DNA from: Burhinus oedicnemus
Lineage: Eukaryota > Chordata > Aves > Charadriiformes > Burhinidae
Direction: 5' to 3'
Assembly (NCBI GenBank): GCA_008921705.1
Contig: VFFE01007128.1
Span: 2,393,673 to 2,457,672 of the forward strand
DNA length: 64,000 bases
In this document: one piece after another, positions 57,901-64,000 of the stretch
How the letters are laid out: the number at the start of each line of letters is the position of its first letter
Numbering within the stretch: position 1 is the first letter of the stretch
Position numbers and translations under genes: made by a program
The notes under the pieces: generated by a model
Told to the model about the DNA's origin: nothing
Databases searched by the model: none
The model's input: the letters and a program-made list of their open reading frames with translations, nothing else

Positions 57901-60900
57901 AGGGGATGTTATTGAGGTTCGTGAAATGAATTGACAATATAGTGGGTCTCAGGAGGGGATATTCAGAGCAGTAAAAGCCCTGGCCTTTTTTGCCAGGCAG
58001 GTACTGGAGATGGTGCAAAGGGCTCTGTGTTCCCCACAGTGCCACAGGGAGGGATCTTTCTTTTCCTGAAAGGGACAGGCAGTGATGAGAGAGATAGATG
58101 GCAGCTTACCTGCCTATAGGAGTAGCCATTAACATGAGAGGAAATAATCAGCCCTTTGTTTGGGGGTTGGAAACAGCCAGCAGCCTTGCTGAACAAAGGA
58201 AAATCTTCAGTCAGGTTAATTGTGTCTCTTTGCTGGCGCAGGAAAGGGAAGCAGTTGGAAAGACAGTGCAAATCTTGTGTGGTAGTGCTATTCCCTGTTT
58301 TATTTACAGTTCATAGAGCTTTCAACTGTGGGTTCTTTGGCGACAGCTAAAGCTAAGCAGTACTAGATTTCTCCAGATGACCTTCCACAAAATGACTGTG
58401 TGAAGTGATTCTGTTGATTCAGTAAGTGGCACTGTTCTCCCTGACTCAATCCTCTAGCACTGTGAGGCCAGGGGACACTGTGCTCTCTGTTATTTAGATC
58501 AGCAATAATTGTGAGTTCTTTGTTACTTGTGACAGAAAAGATGCCTGGCCCTCTTTCTGAAAAAAATGTAAGAAATGTATTCATGCAGAAGGTCAGCTTC
58601 TTCAGCAACAAAAATGTAGGTTGTTCTAAGCAAGATTTATGTCCATTGCTTTATCCAAGCCTGTGAACATGTAAGGGCTGAAAGTACCAATTCTCTACTT
58701 AAATTTTCATTTTTAAAAGTGGAAGTAAAGAGAAACTCATTCATTGGTTTATGCGCCAATCTCTTTCCCAGCTTCAGTGAACTTGGCTCAGGCCATTTAA
58801 AAAAAACAAAAACAAAAAACACCCACCAAAACAACAACAACAACAACAAAAACCAACAGAAAAAGTAAACTCATTTTCTGTGAGAACGTTAAAGTCTTCA
58901 AGTCTCCGAAGGGTGTAAATGCCAAGAAGAAAGAGGCTTCATTTTCATAATGATGAGCAACATGCTGGGAGCAACAGATTGAAATTAAGGGAAGAAAAAT
59001 TTAGGCTTTATATCATGAAACACTGTCTTTCATTGGAGCCTATGTGCCACTGGCACATTCTGAGGAAGAGGCAGAGCATGCCAGCAACTGGCTCTTTTAA
59101 AAGTAGAAAAGCTGAAATGCTGAACTGTGTCATCACTGGTCCTGGGAGCAGCTGGAAGATAGCTGGTGATGGCATGAAGGTCTGAGACCTGCATATTCAG
59201 TGAGACTGAGGTTGTCATTTTATTTATGTGCCTTGTGCTCAGTGCTGGCGTGTGTGGCAGAGACTTGGGTCATTGTAGCGCTCCCCAGCATGAGCGATGC
59301 AGTGCTTTCCAAGCTGTGGGCATACATAAACATCTATGGCTTCAGGTTTAAGAAACAGCCTGAAAAGCTATGGACTAGTTGTGAAATAATTTATTTTGAT
59401 TTTTTAATTTTAGTACATACCCCTTTGGCGCTGGAAAGCTGGAGTACCTAGAGGAGATCTGGAGTCAGACTGGTAATTAGGTTCATTGCCTCGTGGCAGA
59501 AACAAGACTACAGAGATGAGGGAAATAGTGAAAAGCAGAGTTATGTTAGGAGACTCAAACTGTGATTCCTAAGCTTTTCAAACTTGGGGTAGAGACTATT
59601 TAGGTCTTGGTTCCTGGGTTAGGGACTCGCGCCTCCCAGGACTGGTAGCCCATGGCCTGTTCTGCCTGAAGCGTGACTGTAATCTTGTGTGCAGCGTTTT
59701 TTGCAACAGGAGTAAGAAGCAGCCCCTGATGCAATCCGCTCCCATCAGATGAGTCAGCTTTTATTTGCAGTGTTCAGTCTCAGCTAGTCCTAGTGTAAAC
59801 CCACCGCAATGCCTATCTGTCTGAACACAGACTCCCCACCCTATCTGCAGCTTGTCATACAACAGGGGCAAAGCAACACATTTTTATTGGAGTAAATGGG
59901 ACCCCTCAGTTATCTAATGGTTGGTGATTCGCACATAATTGCTTCCAGCAAACACAATTTGATGCTTCGTTGAAATAAGACTAGATGAATTCAAGTTGTG
60001 AATTTCCCTTGTTAATTTTTTGAGTGGGGTGGGGGGATAGGAGGAAATTAAAAAAAACCCACTCAAAACCGAAAAACACACACACACCCCCACCACCCCA
60101 CCCCCAATTCCCAATAGTGGATATTACCCCATTCAAGAAGCAATTCAAGCCCATTAGTGACCTACTCTTCATTTCATGCCCCTCTGTGCTGAAGGCCAGG
60201 AAATGGAGCGGGAATGCACTAAACTGCATATTTTCAGTAATAATGGTTCAGCGACCAAGAAAATATCAGTGAATAAACCCTGTCTCAGAAATGTTCTCCT
60301 TTACCTGCTCTTACTAACTTCTCAGCTGTGTAACAGCAATGCCTTCAAGTCCCTTGTCCTCCTTCTCCTTGAGATACTGACTTTGGGTCTATCTTCCTGT
60401 TCAGCAGAAAAGATGACTCCAAAGGCTCTATCCCAGCTTCACCTCCCTGTACCACAGCATGATTTGGTTCAGCTAAGGGCAGACGCAGCCTTCCCCATGG
60501 CTGAGTTGCTTGGCAGCACTGGCAAGGAGGTCAGATGCATGCACAGTGCTGTGTGGCTGGGATGCCTGCCCTGGTAAACTTTCTAAGCTATGTTGCCAAA
60601 ATAAGGTGAAGAGGAGGCTCCGTTTATTCATCTTCCCCCCAGATGCAAAAGGAGGTGGTGCTTTAAGGTGAAAGGCAGACAGGATATTTTTGATGGTATC
60701 CCCTTTAAGTTCAAAGATCAGCAAAATTATTTGATACTTGCCTTCTGAGTAATTAAATTCCTGAAGTCAAACTGGTCCTCCTCCATCAAAAGGAAAAAAC
60801 AAAAAAGGCAAACCAGGTTCCTAGTCAGAATGATTTATTCTCTCGGAAAAACAAACAGTCCTGGCAGTGCATTAGAGAAACTGGCTGCACTCTCCAGACG

Positions 60901-62908
60901 TATGCTCTGTTCAGCTCTTTGGATTGCTATAAAACCAACTTTAGGTATTTGAATTCAAGCCAGTGATGCAAGACAGGGAAAAGCACCCCCCCAAAAAAGG
61001 GAAGCATTTACAGGGCAATTGTCACTGCACGTGGCAAGCCCCTTTCTTAACACAAGAACATTATCTGCTGGGACTGACTTCTCAGTTAGGATTAAGCTTT
61101 TTTGTCTGTAATGATAAATCTGCAGCTGGACTCATGCACAGATCAAGATTTCAGCAGGTGGATCTGAAATTAAGATCACACTGGGTCTCCATAACCTTCC
61201 CCTCTCCTAAGGGAACCATACCCACTTTGCTTGCATCTGAGAAACAGGATGATTAAAAGTCGTGTATCACAGGGCTATTGTGAACATTGCTAGCAATATC
61301 TGTCTCATCAACATTGGAAATAAAGGTGGGAGGCCTGTGGGAGACGGCTGCCTAGGTCCTGGGTGGCTCAGCTTTGGTGGCAGATGGGTGGGTTTCCCAC
61401 TGCTGACATGCTGGGCAGGCAGAGCTGCAGCCTGCAAGTGCCACTGCTCCTTCCCCTCCTCTGGCACTCAGGACCCAGTGCTGGTGGGAGCCTCTCCATG
61501 ACCAGGACTGCCTCTCCTCTGAGTGTTAGACATGTCTGTGTTACGTCCTCTTGCCTCCCTGAAACTGAACGCCATTTCAAGGTTTAAAATTCATAATTGC
61601 TCTAATTCATTTAAAATGGAAAAAAAAATTTGCAGAAAAAAGGAAAATAGATGCTTCTCTATTACTTTTACCCTCTCAGCTTTCTCTCGAGCAATAACAG
61701 AATTAGGTTTTATGGAAAAAGGCAATTATTCCACTGTTTGGTTTGAAACTTAATTTTTGATTTGGAATCATGTTATCAAATCGAGAAAAGTCCAAGGCAA
61801 AAACATTGAAGAAAATGAAAACACTTCCTTCTAAAAGTATAGAAGTCCAGATTTCATACTAGCAGAAGAGATTTTACTGGGGAAAGGATTAATATACTTT
61901 GTCTCTTCAAATAAGTTTTTTTTCCTTTCTATATAAACTTTCTTATATGCATTCTTTTTTCCCCCAGAACTTTTCTTAAACAAAACACCTAACCAAAAAA
62001 ACCCCCAAAACCTGAACTTTGCAAACATGGGGAACTTGCCAAGTTCTCTCAAACGTATGATTCCTATTGTATAGGTTTCCTTTTGACATAAAGATGTGAT
62101 ACTTGAAAATTACTCCATTTTCTCTGTAAGGGGATAAAATGAATGTGTTTGCCAAATAGACAGCTTATATGAATGACTTACGATTTTATTTTTTAACAGA
62201 AATCTGCCAGCTATGTGCAGCTGGATGTTTAATTCATACTGAATAATTTATGCACAAAATTTTTTTTGTATTCATAAATTCTTTTCTTAGCATAATCTTA
62301 ATTTCAGGCTTAACTCCAGTTTAACAGATGCTTTTGCCCGTGAACATATTAATAGATACTCGTCCTTCCTTAACTACTCTGAGTTTCCTGGCTTTGTCGT
62401 CATGTTCCCATTTAAACCTCTGGGGGTTTTGAGGCCTTGTCATGGAAAAATATTATTGTTGTGGGATAGAGCTTATTTGGGTGAAGCCGACAGGGAGCCA
62501 GCAAAGAGAGGAAGTGAGCTGGTTTGAGAGTGCTGGAGTTCATGTGATAAATGACATTCTTTACTACCCTGTGACTGCTGGAGCAGGGAGATACTTGTCC
62601 TTTCTTATCTGGGAAGCCCTGTGCATGTCCTGTATCCCTAGTGGGGCTGTTGGCTGTAGGGGTTGGGTTCTGGGCCTGGAAGCAGCCTAAGATGACGCTG
62701 TTAGCCAAGGTTCAAGGAGACACATTGATGTTTTTATAATGGCTAATCCTGGGGGGGGGGACAGAAAATCCTCGTCCGAAATCTTTTCCCCCTTCTGAAC
62801 TAGAATAAAAACCTGGAATCTCTTATGAGGACTTGAACCAATATTGTTTCATAATTTTAGTCTTTTTAAATTTACTTTTGAATTTGGGTATAGTATACAA
62901 TGTCAAAT
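54977..62908. other. Intergenic DNA, no gene seen
   Basis: No supported gene. Low-complexity patches are a T run at 57060-57073, an A/C-rich stretch with (CAA)n at 58799-58857, C/A-rich sequence at 60069-60107, and ten G at 62751-62760. The frame at 60176-60577 (133 codons, +) lacks motifs. No SLC9A9 exon, expected next by synteny on the minus strand, was found. Confidence 0.6.
58830..58849. repeat. (CAA)n microsatellite in A/C-rich patch
   Basis: About six ACA/CAA units within an A-rich, T-free stretch of nearly 60 bp (about 58799-58857). Confidence 0.85.
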
Positions 62909-62950
62909 AATATCCCTCTATACTAATATAATATCCCGCTATACTAATAT
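62909..62950. repeat. 21-bp tandem duplication
   Basis: Two adjacent 21-bp copies, 62909-62929 and 62930-62950, begin AATATCCC and end CTATACTAATAT. They differ at a single base (T versus G after CCC), which suggests a recent duplication. Confidence 0.9.
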
Positions 62951-64000
62951 TTAATGCAGTAAGGATATAAATTTACAAAATTTTAACCAAAACACAGCAA
63001 CGATCAAAATAATTAATATTGACTTCTGTTCCTTGGAGCTTTTAGTAAAAACAGCACAGTATTGTGAAATGTTTGATTTTGATGTAAAGATGCTTTTTTT
63101 ACTGCAAAACATCTGAGCAGTTATTCTTGATCAGTTCTACAGCAAGTACCCTGCAACAATGAGAGCTAATTTAACTATGTCTGAGTTGCTCTGAATTCTG
63201 TAGCTTATGGACAGCACTGCAGTGGAACAGCAAAGGTAAAGACTGTCCAAGGGGAAATGAAGTAATAAGGTGCAGAAAATAGACCATCAATGAATGTCAG
63301 ACCAGACTGACTTTGTCCTATGAACTCTTGCACTGGCTTCACCAGTTGTCTGCATTGTCGAGACAAGAAATAATATCTTATATATAGAGGGGGGAAAAAA
63401 AGGACATGACTGATTCTGAGGGCAAGAGAGTTTATAGCTACCTTCAAAGAGTGATGCTTGCTGACCTTCACCTTCATACACATACGTCATTTTTTTGAAA
63501 GTTTTGAGGCATATTAGCCCCTTCTGAAGACACCAGGAAGGAGTGGGCCAGTGCAGGAGGACAGTTTGCCATCTGCAGGGAAGCATCAGCATGACACCTT
63601 GACAGGTACTGGGGATAAGTGCTGGGAATAAATAATTTGTTTTTCCAATCTTTGGTGGTGGTGTCTTCTTGTCAAACCAGTTTACCTTGGAGGAAAATGT
63701 GGAAATATGAGTCCCTGCAGGACAGGAGTGGGAAGGGTGTGTTTCTTGTCTGCCTGGGATAGCTGTTGTCCATGCAGCTGTGGACAGGGTCTGGCCATGC
63801 TCCTGCACCCTTGGGAGCTGCTGGAGCAGGTCATCCTTTGGAGAGGCCTTCACAGAAGCCTGCTCTGGGAAAGCTCCAATGCCTTATCCCCAGCACAGTT
63901 ACAGGCAACTGGTACCTATAATGTCTGGGAAACTGGGGCAGAGTTTGTTGAGCCATGATTTGTCAAGTAAGGTGGAAATGGGCCAAAAAGTCAAGAATAA
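62951..64000. other. Intergenic DNA to the window end
   Basis: No supported gene. A 188-codon minus frame at 63287-63853 is the longest outside the CpG island. It has no recognisable domain, and about one frame of that length is expected by chance in this much sequence. Confidence 0.55.

Noticed and set aside
63287..63853. 188-codon minus-strand frame as a possible gene
   Set aside because: It has no recognisable domain, signal or splice structure. About one chance frame of this length is expected in 64 kb read in six frames.
25450..64000. SLC9A9 exons expected by synteny
   Set aside because: The minus-strand frames were compared with what I remember of the Na+/H+ exchanger 9 C-terminus and none matched. 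Nothing is annotated.

Overview
The window looks like vertebrate nuclear DNA, most likely from a bird. The evidence is CR1 LINE fragments with typical sequence, compact introns, one very GC-rich CpG island, and the gene order U2SURP then CHST2, which as I recall it is the order at human 3q23-q24. No prokaryotic, organellar or viral gene organisation was seen. Two 20-base runs of N (21598-21617 and 43796-43815) are assembly gaps.

Layout. Bases 1-7120 hold the 3' end of U2SURP (SR140) on the + strand: four coding exons encoding the last 181 residues (a charged coiled-coil-like stretch, then an RS-rich tail ending at a TGA at 6744-6746), three complete introns, one partial intron, and a 3'UTR with AATAAA at 7101. 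From 7121 to about 20130 is intergenic DNA with one short CR1 tail (about 14615-14762). A CpG island in two blocks (about 20127-20515 and 20690-21597, continuing past the gap to about 21935) carries the CHST2 promoter and 5' leader. It also carries the first 28 codons of CHST2 (21514-21597, + strand). The rest of the CHST2 coding region is missing inside the 20-N gap.

From about 22 kb to the end (42 kb) I could not support any protein-coding gene. The reading frames there are short and lack family motifs. This stretch holds a CR1 tail at about 25080-25275 (minus), a GC-rich and strand-skewed segment at about 27.1-28.7 kb, a (CT)n microsatellite at 42267-42294, the second gap in a poly-T run, a 0.94-kb 5'-truncated CR1 at about 47197-48140 (minus), and several homopolymers and small tandem repeats. 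By synteny the next gene should be SLC9A9 on the minus strand. I looked for its C-terminal coding sequence and did not find it, so this is probably the CHST2-SLC9A9 intergenic region.

The two genes are not functionally linked. U2SURP is a nuclear U2 snRNP-associated splicing protein. CHST2 is a Golgi GlcNAc-6-O-sulfotransferase. I found no convincing undescribed system. The most useful observations are the hidden CHST2 coding exon, the arrangement of upstream ORFs and an in-frame stop in its leader, and the split CpG island with donor-like and acceptor-like sites.
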